Assembly (NCBI GenBank): GCA_000349905.1
Contig: KB722736.1
Location: 2,616,754-2,680,753 of the forward strand
DNA from: Volvariella volvacea V23
Taxonomy: Eukaryota > Basidiomycota > Agaricomycetes > Agaricales > Pluteaceae
DNA length: 64,000 nt
Direction: 5' to 3'
The position numbers were made by a program, and so were the translations under genes. The first letter of the stretch is position 1, and each line of letters starts with the position of its first letter. The notes below the pieces were generated by a model that had not been told where the DNA came from, did not search any database, and saw only the letters and a list, made by a program, of their open reading frames with translations. Below are positions 20,866 through 33,225 of this stretch, one piece after another.

Positions 20866-21734
20866 ATGCCTGCTGGTGACAACTTGAAGAAGAGGAAGAT
20901 TGCGGTGCTGGGTTCTCGGTCGGTAGGTGAGTACTTGAGTACCTGGCACATCACTTTCTCTATTCACTCCGAAGTCGTCGACGTCATCGGCCATATTCTT
21001 ATAACTGAGTTACTCCTTCGATGCTTAATTCTTCCATCATCAGGGAAATCTTCTCTCATCGTACAATTTGTCGAAGGCCACTTCGTCGAATCTTATTACC
21101 CGACTATTGAGACAACATTTTCAAAGAGCGTCAGTCACAAAGGTGTGGAGTATGAATGTGAGATTATCGACACTGCTGGCCAGGTACGTAATATGAATGC
21201 CCTTCTATATTGTATACAACGCCCGCGGATGTACTGAATACTTGTGAATAGGACGAATACTCCATTCTCAATGCCAAACATGCGATTGGGATTCACGGGT
21301 TCATCTTGGTTTACTCCGTCGCCTCGCGGAAATCTTTTAATATGGTTCAGATTGTCTACGATAATATCATAAATTTCTGTGGTGTACAAGATATTCCCTG
21401 TGTGATAGTCGGTTCTAAAGTAGATCTCAAGCAGAGGTGAGTCCCTGTTGTCCCCGGATGCCAGAGGTAGAAATTTGTTCACGGCTCACTCGTGCTTCCA
21501 GGCAGGTAGAGAGCAGTGAGGGTGAGCAATTGGCACGGTCGCTTAAAGCGGCCTGGATTGAGACCAGCGCAAAGAACAACATCAATATTCGTAAGTTTAC
21601 GATTTATTTAATCAATTTTCTTGGTCTTCACTCATGGACATACAGCCCAGGTGTTTGAGCAGTGTGTTGCGGAGATTGAGAAGCGTGCACCACATCAGGC
21701 GGAACCTCAGCCTAACCGGTGTGTTATCATGTAG
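20866..21734 (+). CDS. RHB1: Rheb small GTPase (TOR pathway)
   Basis: Exons join to a ~186-residue Ras-family protein: [43 protein letters not shown]..., with the Rheb-specific Arg in the P-loop (SRSVGKSS). G3 is DTAGQ/DEYSI (Rheb has DEYS, Ras has EEYS). G4 appears as VGSKVDL instead of NKxD, and G5 is ETSAKNN. The last exon supplies NRCVIM, a farnesylation CaaX box, made by splicing AACCG to the following bases. Rheb activates TORC1 at endomembranes. The G4 Asn replaced by Ser (GSKVDL) deserves a check but is tolerated in some Rhebs. Confidence 0.93.
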
Positions 21735-21966
21735 CTCGTCACCGCGTGCGATCAAGAATTATGGTTGCGTCATTTCCTCGCTATACGGACGAGCAGTACC
21801 TCGCTATTTCATTCCTTCTCTATATTTTCGCTCAAGGGCTACACCATCGTGCTTACATTACTGTTGCCGCTGGCAGACATACGGGAGGACTGTCGTGTGG
21901 CATTTAATTCGTCCCGAACATAAAATGTACAAAGTTATAGACCGTATCTCAGAAGGAAACCCATTC

Positions 21967-24900
21967 TTAAGCAGTTCCATCCCCCAAATACCTGAGTTTA
22001 ATGTCTCTGCCTTTTAACCCGCTTGCTTTGACGACCTGCGGGTCATCGGGCACCAGATCGATGGCTTGGTCACTCCACTTGACATCATCACCCTCCACAT
22101 CGAGCACGACGCCTTTGACAGGCTTCTTAGTGGTAAGGGTCACTGTCTCCCCATCAGCCCCGACAGTTGCACGGAGGCCAACTTCTTCGCTAGATGGGAA
22201 TTGAATATACTTGAAAGGTTCGGGCCTGAGTGGTATACTTTAGCATGAGCACACCCAGAAAAGGTGATTATTACCAGTTTGAGTATCTCCCCAAAATCTG
22301 GTGGTCCTCATCTAATAACCGAGCAGATGCAATGATCACCTTGGGTATGTCGCTCTTCCTCACACGGACAGGCTGGCCGGGTAAACTCCCTGCATACAGT
22401 TCTGTGCTGGAATTCTGATTGAGAGTAACCTCCTTCTTCCACGTCTCACGCCACTCCGAATGCAGATCGAATGCAGTTACTTCAAGTAACGCTTTCTTGT
22501 CCGTGAGGGTACTGTTAGTACCCCAAATCTCCAACCTCGTCTCAATCTTGAATTTATCTTCAGAACGATCGTTTTCGTATGTACGGTGCTCCTTCCTTGT
22601 CATACCAACTGCAAAGGGCCTGAGCTCTCGAGCAATGGTGAAATAGGCGGGCTTTGGACGCAGGAAGTAGTCAACAATCGCCCAGGATGTAACTGGCCAG
22701 CAGTCGTTGATCTATACAAGGGGTAAGCTAGATATTTGCATCATGTGTACAAAGCACTTGCCTGCCAGACCAATGCGCCTGCAGTGTATTCTTTGCCGTG
22801 CCCACGCCAATTTCTTCTCCATAGGCGGTAGGCTGACGCTAGGGTCTCGGCTTGCATTACCTGAGTGTAGTAAACATAGCTAATGGGATTGATGGGCTCC
22901 TTCATGTGTTTCATTCCATAACTAAAATCTCACCTTTCCATCTCGAAGGAGTGTCTAAAATTCTCTACGAGGTAGAGCTTTTAAATCGCGCGTAAGCACA
23001 GAACGCACTTCTAGTTGCCAAATATTTACCTCGAGGCGACGTTCAAACCCATCAGCCTTGTTATGGTTGCAATTAGTTCTGCACAGCGATTCAGAGGAGA
23101 TGCCTGGCCTGTAATGCCAAATGCTCTACCTGGACTGAGGATACCTCTCAGCTTTGTTGCCACTAAGCCAATAATCGACGGTGCGGATGTTAGGGAATCC
23201 TTGCCTGCAAGAACGTAACTCAGCCGATATACACCTCATTTGAGATATGGCTTACATCCCAAACTCGGAAATAAATCTGCCCGCAAGGATATCCCAGTTG
23301 TGCCAGGGCTCTTGTGATCCATGCCATACATTCCCTATTAACTAGGTTAGCATTTACACGAACGACGGATATGAAAGGAAATATGGACATTGGTGGATGT
23401 CGCCGAGAGTTCTGTCAGTCGTTGGTTTACCCTGTCCACTGTATGGTGAGGCTCGATGGTAGAAAATGTCTGAATACTTCTGCACAACTTCGGGAAGGAC
23501 TCGTTCGTAGATATATCGAGCTGGGAAGTTTGTTTTTCGGTAATCAGACGTCTCATCGGAGTAGTCGAGCTCAAGATGTAGGGATTCTGCCACCTGATAG
23601 TCTGGGAGTATGTTGAGAAAAGGGGTTGTCTACGAGTATTATTGAGAGGACCTTCGTTGTTTCCGGCTAATAATAACCATTATACAGAATTCACTCGTGA
23701 AATAGCGAGATCATACCAAAAATCACGATAGATGGATGGTGTCTGAGTCGTTTGACATTCTGAACGGCTTCTTCGCGGACGGATTCGACAAAAGAGTCGT
23801 AGGCCGGGTACTGTTGTGTACATAAATCAGCCATGGATTGTTCGTGCTGACTCTGCCTACCTGACCGCAGCCGAACATAAAATCCTGCCAGACGAGTACT
23901 ACAGTACACATAGTCGTAAAACCTCATGGAGAGTGTGTGTAACTGGACATACTTCCAAGTTCTGTTAGGGACAGGTTAACATCGAGCAGGTAAGACACAA
24001 ACTAGAGACATACCATCGCAGATGTCGTAGAAGGCATCATGCTCGTAAATGCCACCTCCCCACACACGAATCATGTTCTGGTTTCCATCTACAAGCAATT
24101 GAAGCCATGCGCGATAGCGCCCAGGCGTTACCCTGAAGATTTGGTTAGTTTCTTGACTACATTAGCCAACAGCGCTAACGGACGTGGTTAGGAATGAGTC
24201 CGCCGGAATCCAATTTGAACCTGCAGGTATACCAATTTCGATGACACATTAATCGCGCATGCTGAATTCGAAGAGTACAGACCACCACAGAAGACTCTAA
24301 CATTGTTGATCTCGAAAAGGAACGAGAGGCCTTCCTGATCTACAAGGGGTTCCTGCACTACTCGAGCTCGACGGAAAGCAATTCTTGACGATCGGATGTC
24401 CAAGGTGTTTCCTTCCTGGCAGCTCAGATTAAGTTCCTCTGGTCGCCACCACCAAGAATGGGATCAATTTACCTTGCTCAATCCAATTTCCACGGTGTAC
24501 AACGGTTGCCCTCCGTACCCGGTGGGATACCATAAGTCCAACTGACCAGGTGCAAAGCTGAAGGATAATTCTGCCTTCCCATTGGCTACATAGGCCGTCC
24601 CAGTCACTTCGACCCCCCCATCCGGACGTCGAAGTATTAGGTCCACAGCAGAATTCTCAGAGGTATCCGAAACCTCGATGTGTGCCAACAACTTGACATC
24701 GAAGTGTTCAGAGACTTCACTGCGTACATCGAGCTCCGTGATCCTGTTAGAATATGTATGTAGGCTGATCGGTTTCCAGGGACCAATCGTCATGAGGACT
24801 GGGCCTGCACGAGGGGGTGCGCCATGGTACATGACCAGCTTGCATACAACACGTAAAGTGACTCACCCCAGTCCCACCCATAATTATATTGAGCCTTGCG

Positions 24901-25661
24901 GACATGAAGCCGACTGGAGTCTCCGTTCCAAAGGGCTAGCTTCTGGTGCTGTTTCTCGATATCTCGTCCCTGTTATGCAGACTCCCGTTGGTTGTGGAGT
25001 AATCGGATATTATATGACCATACCTTCAGAAATGCACTCTCGAAACGGATGTGGAGGGTATTAGCCCCTATTTTGAGCAACGATTTGACAGGCACACGAT
25101 GGGCGATGAACTGGTTGGTAGAACTGAAAGGTGATAGCAAATCAAAAGGATATGCCGTGAGTGAATAACCCTACTCACTTGAGAACAACTTTGTCATTCT
25201 AGCGTTATTATTGGTTTTTGAATCAGATACTCGCCAATCTTACAACAGCTGACTCACAAGAGAGACAGTTGCAAAGGTGTCAAGGCCTTCGAATACAAGA
25301 TCAGCATGAGGTGATGCAAGCACTTCCTCTGAGACGTCAAATGTAGATTGGAAGGCCCAGTCGCTTTCTCCCACCCCTGTTGGCTGTGGTTAATTAATCA
25401 ATAGAGCCGTCAGTGTATTTCTTACATTGCACGTCCCATTCATGCAAGCCGATGAACTAAACCACGATGAGAACAGATATGACACATTAATACTGCCAAA
25501 CGTACTGGATCTGGGATTCGCTTCAACTTGAGCAACTCAACATGCACAGTCGTCGGGAAGCATGACACTTTCAACCACTCTCCATCCTTCGTTCCATCAC
25601 CTCCACCAATTTGGGTGAAGGACCAGTCTGTCAGTGGGCGAACTTGAGACTGCACAACCAT
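21967..25661 (-). CDS. Intracellular exo-beta-mannosidase, glycoside hydrolase family 2
   Basis: A multi-exon gene of about 3.7 kb encodes the family-typical ~870-residue enzyme that removes terminal beta-mannose. The N-terminus has no signal peptide: MVVQSQVRPLTDWSFTQIGGGDGTKDGEWL.VS.FPTTVHVELLKLKRIPDP, the usual GH2 beta-mannosidase entry. Further blocks are PPRAGPVLMTIGPWKPI, LDLWYPTGYGGQPLY, the VWGGGIYEHDAFYDICD segment, and HPSIVIFG/NNEG, whose Glu is the expected acid/base. The C-terminal beta domain (PEPFKYIQFPSSEEVGLRATVGADGETVTLTT) ends RYLGDGTA. The exon structure is dense (more than ten introns) and not resolved throughout. Cytosolic degradation of N-glycan fragments or mannan oligomers is the likely role. 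Confidence 0.9.
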
Positions 25662-25814
25662 TATTGATCTGATGGGTGAGAGGATTAGAGGTGAATATTT
25701 CCTTCCTACGATACTTAAGTATCACTCTGCCACAATTCTCAAGATCACCTGAACCAGAGGTTCGAGGTTGTAGCGAAGGGCTTCCGAGATTTTTCCGGTA
25801 CATAGTACGCAAAG

Positions 25815-27881
25815 TCACAATAGGTATCTAAATTGCTCCCCGCTTCCAGATTGCCTAGAAATGCTATTCAAGCGCCTCAGGTGAGATCTAAAGGTAAAGC
25901 ACATTCCAATAGCTATGGAGCTAGCTATGATGCAAACAAGGTAGGAGTGCCGATAGGACGGACCCCATGATTTGGGCCAAACGTAGCTATATTGAGGGTG
26001 AATGGTACGATCAAGGACCAAGAGATGTAAACCCACGAGCCGATGACATTTCCGATAGAGGAAAATGCATTGATAAAAGCAAGCCCAACGGCACGTTTGG
26101 CGGGTGGTATTGCTATTGATCCGCTTGCCCAAGCAAGGAAGCATATGAAACCGGCATAGGACTGTGCCATCAAAAACCTGAATAAATTGTGATCTAGTAA
26201 TACAGCTTGAGTTAATCAAAAATCGACCCACAAAGAAAGATATCGAATAGCAGTATTCATGGTGAGTATAGCGAGTAAGAACCCGCCGATGCCGATGCAC
26301 AGAGGTATCACGACGTGAAGACAACGTTCTCCAACGCGATCAGAGTGCCTGTGAGATGATGAAAACAGGTGGTAATGGTTGATCGCGGACCACGCACCGA
26401 GAGATTGCCAATGACACGGCTGTGGCAAAGACCCAGGGTGGTGCACAAAGCAATAAGGTTACCGTACGGTTATACCCCATCGTTGCGCTCAACGTTGGGA
26501 AATATGCATGAAATGAGAGTGAAATGACCATATATAACAAGGCGATGGCTAACCACCATACTTTACCATCTGTTAGCGCCAGCTTCAGTCCACCCACTTG
26601 ACCAATCTTATTGGCATCGTTTCCTCCGGACTGGGCATCCTCAACCATGCGCCTAACAGCAAGTCGTTGTTCTGCAGGGCTGAGCCAGTCCGATGGGGTT
26701 TCTGGAAAGTTTGGAAGAATCCAAATGGAACATATGGCAACAACAACTGTAATGCTGCCCTCTACAAAGAAAAGCCAACTGGACAGAGGTGAATCAGTGG
26801 CTTGGTAGACCAAAGTGTCAAATGCGTACCGCCAAGCAGCAAAACCCCAAATTCCTTCCATGGTGTCCAGTATAGCAGATGCAATCAAGGATCCAAAGGC
26901 ATTGCTCAATAAGCTGCCACAAGTTAAAATAGCGGTCCTCTCGGATAGTTCTCTCTTCGTGTACCACCGTGATATCAAGAACTACAGTTCCGGCAATGAA
27001 TGTCAAAGAGAATACCAAGTACAGGAAACGCACTAGTGCCCCGGGAAAGAATGCAGCCTCCACAAAACCAAGCAAGAACCGGGTGCACAGTGCGCCGAGA
27101 TAACTGGGGGCATGAGCATTTAATTACGCCAATAGACATATGAAAGGTGGGCACAACACACTTTGTAGTGAATCCTATACGGGTCGTGTGTAAGTAACGG
27201 AGCTTGACTAATATCAATATCACACACCGGTTAGGACGGAGATAGCACCCCAGACCGCCATACAACCAGGAAGATAGAGCGAAGGTCTCCCAATGTGATT
27301 TAGGAGCATATTACTAGTTGTGTTAATTGACATGCAATCTGGGGACTCTATCTTGGGACATACGAGGGGATTTGCATTATAATATAACCAATGTATAATA
27401 TTGAGAGTATGGAGGCAAATTGAGAGCCTTCTAAATGGAGGTCGCGTTCGAAACCACGTAACCGGGCGGCACTGGAAACATTGAGCTATCTTCATGGGCC
27501 CTAAGGACGTACGATAATGATAATTATACGCACGCAGCGTTGTTTCTGTCTATATCTGCACAGCAGCGTTGGGTGTTTGAGCGTAAAGCCATATTTTGAA
27601 AGGGGGAGACTCACAATTCAGTATGTAAATGAGGACCAATATGGACATGCGTCTATCCAGCTTGCGAAGGAGGCTTTGCTCCAATGCCAATCTCATTTCT
27701 GGACCACCAAATTCTGCGTCCTTATCATCTGAATCCGTCGATGTGTCGTGTACTGCAAGCGGTGGGGTAGAACGTGTTAATAGGTAGCCAGTGCACTCGA
27801 AGGAACACGGTCACTGAGAGGATGATCATCCAAAAGCGGGCTGTCCTCCTCCAAGGCATGTAAGGGCTGGACGTAGTGCAT
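25815..27881 (-). CDS. MFS transporter, DAL5/allantoate permease family (copy 1)
   Basis: A 12-helix major-facilitator protein of the anion:cation symporter family, which includes yeast DAL5, TNA1 and VHT1. The first exon is probably MHYVQPLHALEEDSPLLDDHPL, spliced to an acidic stretch and LRKLDRRMSILVLIYILN (helix 1). Later blocks are NHIGRPSLYLPGCMAVWGAISVLTG, MISRWYTKRELSERTAILTCGSLLSNAFGSLIAS, WLFFVEGSITVVVA, HAYFPTLSATMGYNRTVTLLLCAPP, SGSIAIPPAKRAVGLAFINAFSSIGNVIGS/YVWPKSWGPSYRHSY, and a C-terminus ending GSGEQFRYLL. Substrate cannot be told; candidates are allantoate, nicotinate or other carboxylates. It is closely related to the gene at 30934-32941. Confidence 0.88.
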
Positions 27882-28150
27882 GTCAGATGTGATAGCAGGA
27901 AGGAAGGAGAGAAGGAGAGAAAGAGCCAAGAACGGTGGAGACTGACAGCAGACTGTCCGCCTCAGGGACGGCCTGGCAGAACTGGCAGGGTGGTAACTGA
28001 TGATACATGTTGAATTGGGCACGTGGAGTAGCAGACACCGGAGTCCACTTGATCAATCAAGCTTACAAGTCCTGGCCCGAGTCATTATCGCTGGCATTGC
28101 TGGCATTGCTTCAAATCGCTGTCCCACGTCGTCTCGAATAGCGAGCATTC

Positions 28151-29822
28151 ATGGCTGCTGCCGCACTCGTGCTTACCCCCACACCACAGGACTACCATAG
28201 GATAATATCTCCCTCCATCAGGATATCTTCAGATCCGCAAATCCCTGTGCCCGTCGGCATACTTGCTTGTCAACGTATGTGTCTAACCTTTGTTGCCTTT
28301 CAGACCACTCATCAAGTCCAACTACCCAGGCGACCCCCTGTTACGGGTGCTGCAGACAACAGTGGTCAGCGCTACTCCTCATCAGCCCGCGCCGGCACCC
28401 GAGACAAAGAAAACAAAGAAGGCAGTTATTGCCCCCACCTTGCCTGATGGTCCCCTTCTCGAAGTTATCCTCCAGGATACGGTCATATTCCCAGAGGGTG
28501 GCGGTCAGCCGACCGATACTGGTGTTATAGCTACCCCTAATGGAATTGATTGGGAAGTCGTACAAGCCAAACGACACGGGGGACACGCCGTCCATTATGT
28601 CCGCATAGCTCAAGACGTGCAGGCTGCTCTTGCCGACCTCTTGCCTGGAACTAGTGTCACTGTCCGGCTTGATGAGAAGGATTTCGAGAGACGATATGAC
28701 CACGTATGTTCACTAATTGATGAATAAATGGTATGTTGGGGCAACGAACTGAGCGACTTGGTCTAGATGTCTATGCACACATCGCAGCACTTGCTCTCTG
28801 CACTGCTAGAAACGAGATTAAACCTACCAACACTATCCTGGTCCTTAACTAGTTATCCTAATCCATGCTACGTCGAGATACCTCGGGGAGTGATGCCAGA
28901 AGAAATCCTTTCGATCCAGGATGAAGCCAACAAGCTTGTCTTCGAAGGCCGAAAAGTTCACGTAGAAGTCCAGGAACTCGATAGAAGTCAAGAGAAAGGC
29001 GTAGAAAAGCTTGAAAGTGGTCGAGCTGTTGGCAAAGCGCTCCCCGATGATTATACAGGTGGCGTCAAACGGGTCATAGTCATAGACGGCGTTGACCGCA
29101 ATCCGTAGGCCATTCTTAATCGGTTAGAATGCGCTGAACTGATCCACTCCAACAGATGCTGTGGGACTCATCTCCCGAGCATTCACAATCTCCAACTCTT
29201 CCTACTTCCACATACTGACGCCCTGTCGCGTTCTACCACTCCTTCTGCGCGCCTATATTTCTTGGCCGGTCCACGTCTGATAGCTCATCTTACATCAACG
29301 CACACACAACTCGCTAGCACAGCTTCAATACTCAGCTGTGGTGCTTCTTTAGTACCAGAGCGAACGAATCAAGTCGTTGAAGAGCGCAAGCGGGCCGAGA
29401 AACGAGTGACTGATATGGAGCAAGAGATATCGCGGTACATTGCTCAAGGTATTAAGGGAGATGCCGAAGGTTCGTCTGCAGGTGACTTGTACAAGAGGCA
29501 TGTCCACAGGACAGACGATACCCTGAACGCATTAGGGTTTTTGACGGGAATTGCTTTCGCCATTACGGAGGCTCTGACATCTGACAAAAAATACGCGATT
29601 GTCCTTTCGTCCTCTCCCTCCTGTCAAACAACAGCGAGCACTACAGTTGTATTGGTTGTAGGCTCAGATGACAAACTTGTGAAACAAATAGGCGATGCGC
29701 TAAAGAACAAGCTTAGCATCAAGGGAGGTGGCAAAGGCCAACGATGGAGTGGTAAATGGACAGGCGTCTGGAAAGAGGCAAAAGAAAGTGCTACCATCAA
29801 TGACATTCTTTCGGATGTGTAG
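28151..29822 (+). CDS. Alanyl-tRNA editing protein, AlaX type (AARSD1-like)
   Basis: This free-standing editing domain hydrolyses Ser- or Gly-mischarged tRNA-Ala. Exon 1 (MAAAALVLTPTPQDYHRI...VGILACQ) splices to RDPLLRVLQTTVVSA; the acceptor near 28331 was chosen because it restores ACQRDPLLR. Next come FPEGGGQPTDTG, then after an intron MSMHTSQHLLSALLE, with the first metal pair HxxxH at about 28776-28790. After another intron CCGTH at 29157-29171 supplies the CxxxH pair. A Lys/Glu coiled segment and a C-terminal domain ending KESATINDILSDV follow. With all four metal ligands present it should be active. There is no aminoacylation domain, so this is not AlaRS itself. Confidence 0.92.
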
Positions 29823-29946
29823 AAGTGTCTCAAGTACAAATCATGTAAACGTCGTGCCCAATTAGATAACAAGAGCACGCCTAAGTTGAAATCCCAGTTA
29901 TCAAGGGTATCCAGCTAGCAGATAGTCCAATGAATACAGGTCCGGG

Positions 29947-30881
29947 CTAATACCCCGTTCCAGCACTGACAAGAAGGAATAGGATAAACAAAGGGACCAG
30001 AAAGTAGCTGCGCCGTTGTGGCAACCTACCAGCAAGCTCATGTTCTTCTGTGTCTGAGCTTGATTCACTGCCATCTTCGAATGCCCCGATGAAGCTGGGC
30101 TCCTCGTGGTCCTCCCAAGAGTCCTCCCAAGAAAACTCAGGATCGTCATCGACCTCATTCAGATAACCTACGTAAAAATCCGAGTCTCTGTCATCATAAT
30201 CAGCATCGTCATCTCCCTCTTCATCCTCTTCTAGGAAGTAGTTCCCATCGTATTCATTGTCCAGTTCGATCCATGGGTTTAACCGCAGGAACACATGGCG
30301 ACATGTGGGGCAAGTGCCATTCTAGGTACGGATTCAGAGAACACGTAGAAAAGTGGCTCGGTGTGCTAACCCGATTTCGAATCCATTCCACAAGACTGAT
30401 ATGTGATTTTAGTTAGGCGAATGTGCGGCCGGTAGGAAGTTGGACGCTCACTCTTTCCGGCAGAACATATGACCACAGGGTCTCAACTGAGTGACACTGG
30501 AAGATCCCTGTTCCTCGAAGATGGATTTGAATGGCGTAAGGCATATTGGACACGAATCGTCGGGGCTGACAGCGTCCTTCGTCAGGGACGGTAGGCTTTG
30601 GATTGTGTGGTGGATTCTGAGAGAGTTTGGGTCGAATTCGACGAGACCTGCCTCGACCAGGCGGTTGAGGTCGACTGCAGCGCTGTACTCCATCGCAGTT
30701 GGCCTTGAAGGCGCGAATGAGACTGGGTGGCCACAACACACGTGTCGGACCCCACACCGGACCGGCTAATTTTGGACCTTCTTAGCCTCGTAAGGACTAT
30801 GCTCCTGTCCACGAACGCCTTCTTCATCCCAGAGCGTATGGCACCCACCGTCAGTTCTCCCGTCTTCTCACCGACTGCCAT
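29947..30881 (-). CDS. RING-finger protein with acidic middle and C-terminal membrane anchor
   Basis: Four exons. The start is the ATG of MAVGEKTGELTVGAIRSGM; a phase-2 intron then gives SDT/PTAMEYSAAVDLNRL. The RING is SCPICLTPF...LRPCGHMFCRKD/LVEWIRNR/NGTCPTCRHVF, with Cys/His spacing of the C3HC4 type. It is followed by a stretch of Asp and Glu (LEEDEEGDDDADYDDRDSD) and ends with one hydrophobic segment (YFLVPLFILFLLVSAGTGY). This tail-anchor arrangement suggests a membrane-bound E3 ubiquitin ligase with the RING facing the cytosol. No orthologue recognised. Confidence 0.78.
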
Positions 30882-30933
30882 AAATTTCTCTGCGAGCACG
30901 CCCGATGGGTGATCCCTCCCTCCTCACCGCATC

Positions 30934-32941
30934 ATGATTTCTTCTATCAAATCCACAGAGAAGGGGGCAAGAGAAGAGTGCCACCTCGCCACAGCCCAAA
31001 ATGTCCCAGATGCAGAGTTTGGAGGCCCAGAGGCTCGCCAAGCTCTGGAGCGACGACTCTTGCTTAAGGTGGATCTGAGAATGAGCATATTGATCGTCAT
31101 CTACATCCTCAACTACGTGCGTATCTGGTCATTCGATTTTCTGTCGTGTGCTCAACTTCTCTATAGATCGACAGAAATAATGCTGGGTATGAGATTATAT
31201 CCGTTTTGACCCCCCCCGGTGATGCTGAAGCCACCACAGTGCCGCAAGACTACGTGGTTTCGAAGCTGATCTCAACTTGAAAGGTAAAATCATCGTTCGT
31301 TGAGCCAGTAATCCCTCAGTTGACCTATGGAGGCTAGACGAAGAATTTGCGACACTACTCTCTATCCTCTATGTCGGTTATATTATTATGCAGATACCCT
31401 CGTATGCCAGGCCAGATTCGCTATATTGGCGGAGATAGCTAATGCGCCTCAACGTCACAGTAACATGTTTCTTAACTGGATGGGACGGCCTTCGTTGTAC
31501 CTTCCGGTTTGCATGATGATATGGGGTGCCATATCATGCTTAACGGGTATGCCCACATCCCTGTATTGTACTATAGCTGACAACCATTTAGGAATTACAC
31601 ATAAGTAAGCTAAATTGCACAATTATCACGATAGTGATCTATACACTTTTGTAGTTTTGTCGGAGCGCTGCTCACGCGGTTTTTCCTTGGTTTTGTGGAG
31701 GCTGCATTCTTTCCTGGCGCTTTGGTATACCTTCTGATTTTATTTACCTTATGTGGAACTAATCTGCTGTCAGTTTTTGCTGTCAAAGTGGTACAAGCGC
31801 AATGAGCTTGGCCTGAGAACTGCTATCTTATATTGCGGCAACATCATCAGCAACGCGTTTGGTGCTTTGATGGCATCAGGCATTCTTAGTGGTATGGATG
31901 GGATATTGGGACATGCAGCGTGGAGGTTGGTCGGTCTTGAGTATCATCTGATCATTGTGACTGTACAACCTTTCAGGTGGCTCTTTTTCGTTGAGGGTGC
32001 GATCACTATCGCCGTCGCCGTGGTCGCCATCTTCGTCCTTCCTGATTTTCCGACCACTACCCGCTGGTTGACACCAGAAGAGCGCGCTTTGGCTCTACGA
32101 CGTATGGAAGAGGACGTTGGCGTTGGTGATCAAGACGAGACAGAAGAAGGCAGTATGGGGCACGGCTTTATATTGGCCATCAAGGACTGGAAAGTGTGGT
32201 GGCTTGCATTTACATTGACATCCTTTACGACGTCTTTGTCATTTAATGCTTACTTCCCAACACTAAGTGCGACGATGGGGTTTAACCGAACTGTTACTCT
32301 TTTGCTTTGCGCTCCACCTTTCCTAGTGACTGCAATTTTAGCTTTCGTCGTATGCAGGTAAGGATCTCTTGCCTGGAACCGTAGGCTTACTCACAGACTC
32401 TACAGACACTCCGATAAGACTGGCGAGCGATTTTACCACCTCACGATCTCCTTCGTGATCGGAATTTTAGGATTTGTGATTGCACTGTCAACCATGAATA
32501 TTGGAGCTCGGTATATATCTTTGTGAGTTCATTGGGTACATCGCATTGAATTTATTTGACACACCAGATCAGGTTCTTGATGGCCTCGTCATACGCAGGA
32601 TTTGTGGTATTCGTCACATGGATGAGCAACTCGGTTCCACGGCCGCCCTCTAAACGTGCTGTAGCGTTGGCACTCATTAATGCCACGTCCCAACTGGGGA
32701 ATGTGGCTGGATCGTGAGTAGATCTGCCCTTGTCGGAGCACGCATTCTAACTCGATGTAGCTATGTGTGGCCGTCAGCTTGGGGGCCAACCTATAGAAAC
32801 TCCTACGGTATTTGTATTGCAACATCTGGATGTGCAATAGTCATGTCGTGGATATTCCGTCAGCACTTGATCTCATTGAACAAGCGATTGGATAAGGAAG
32901 AGAAAGGAGTCAAGGGGAAAGGGTTCCGATATATGCTGTAA
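30934..32941 (+). CDS. MFS transporter, DAL5/allantoate permease family (copy 2)
   Basis: Paralogue of the transporter at 25815-27881. It starts MISSIKSTEKGAREECHLATAQN and continues DAEFGGPEARQALERRLLLKVDLRMSILIVIYILNY (helix 1). Blocks match copy 1 nearly word for word: NWMGRPSLYLPVCMMIWGAISCLTG, LSKWYKRNELGLRTAILYCGNIISNAFGALMAS, WLFFVEGAITIAVA, NAYFPTLSATMGFNRTVTLLLCAPP, RAVALALINATSQLGNVAGS/YVWPSAWGPTYRNSY, ending GKGFRYML. Intron positions also agree (within WRW..LFF and before YVWP). Length is about 480 residues. The substrate is unknown. It begins 53 bp after the RING gene start on the opposite strand, so they share a very short promoter. Confidence 0.88.
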
Positions 32942-33225
32942 TGAGGTAGTACTATTACTGTACTTGATGTTATGACGACCACGACCATGTAATGATTAGA
33001 AGTAAAGCGGGACGTGGCACGGAGCTTGGGGATTGAGGCGAGGCAGACTGCGATGGCAACTTCCCAATCGGTCGTGATCGCGTGGTTTCCTTACCCACGC
33101 GACGTCCACCCAATTTCTGGCCTCATACTACTTGAATTCCGCTATCTACCTTACCTCCTCCCCCTTCATACCTCTATCACCATACGCTCCTCTACTCAGC
33201 CGCCTTCCTCTGGCTGAAGTCGGAG

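Noticed and set aside
18436..21734. HMG-box gene as part of a mating-type locus
   Set aside because: No homeodomain pair, pheromone receptor or pheromone precursor gene lies in the window.
8307..29822. SUA5, ELP2 and AlaX as a tRNA-quality gene cluster
   Set aside because: They are spread over 21 kb on mixed strands among unrelated genes; this is normal housekeeping scatter.
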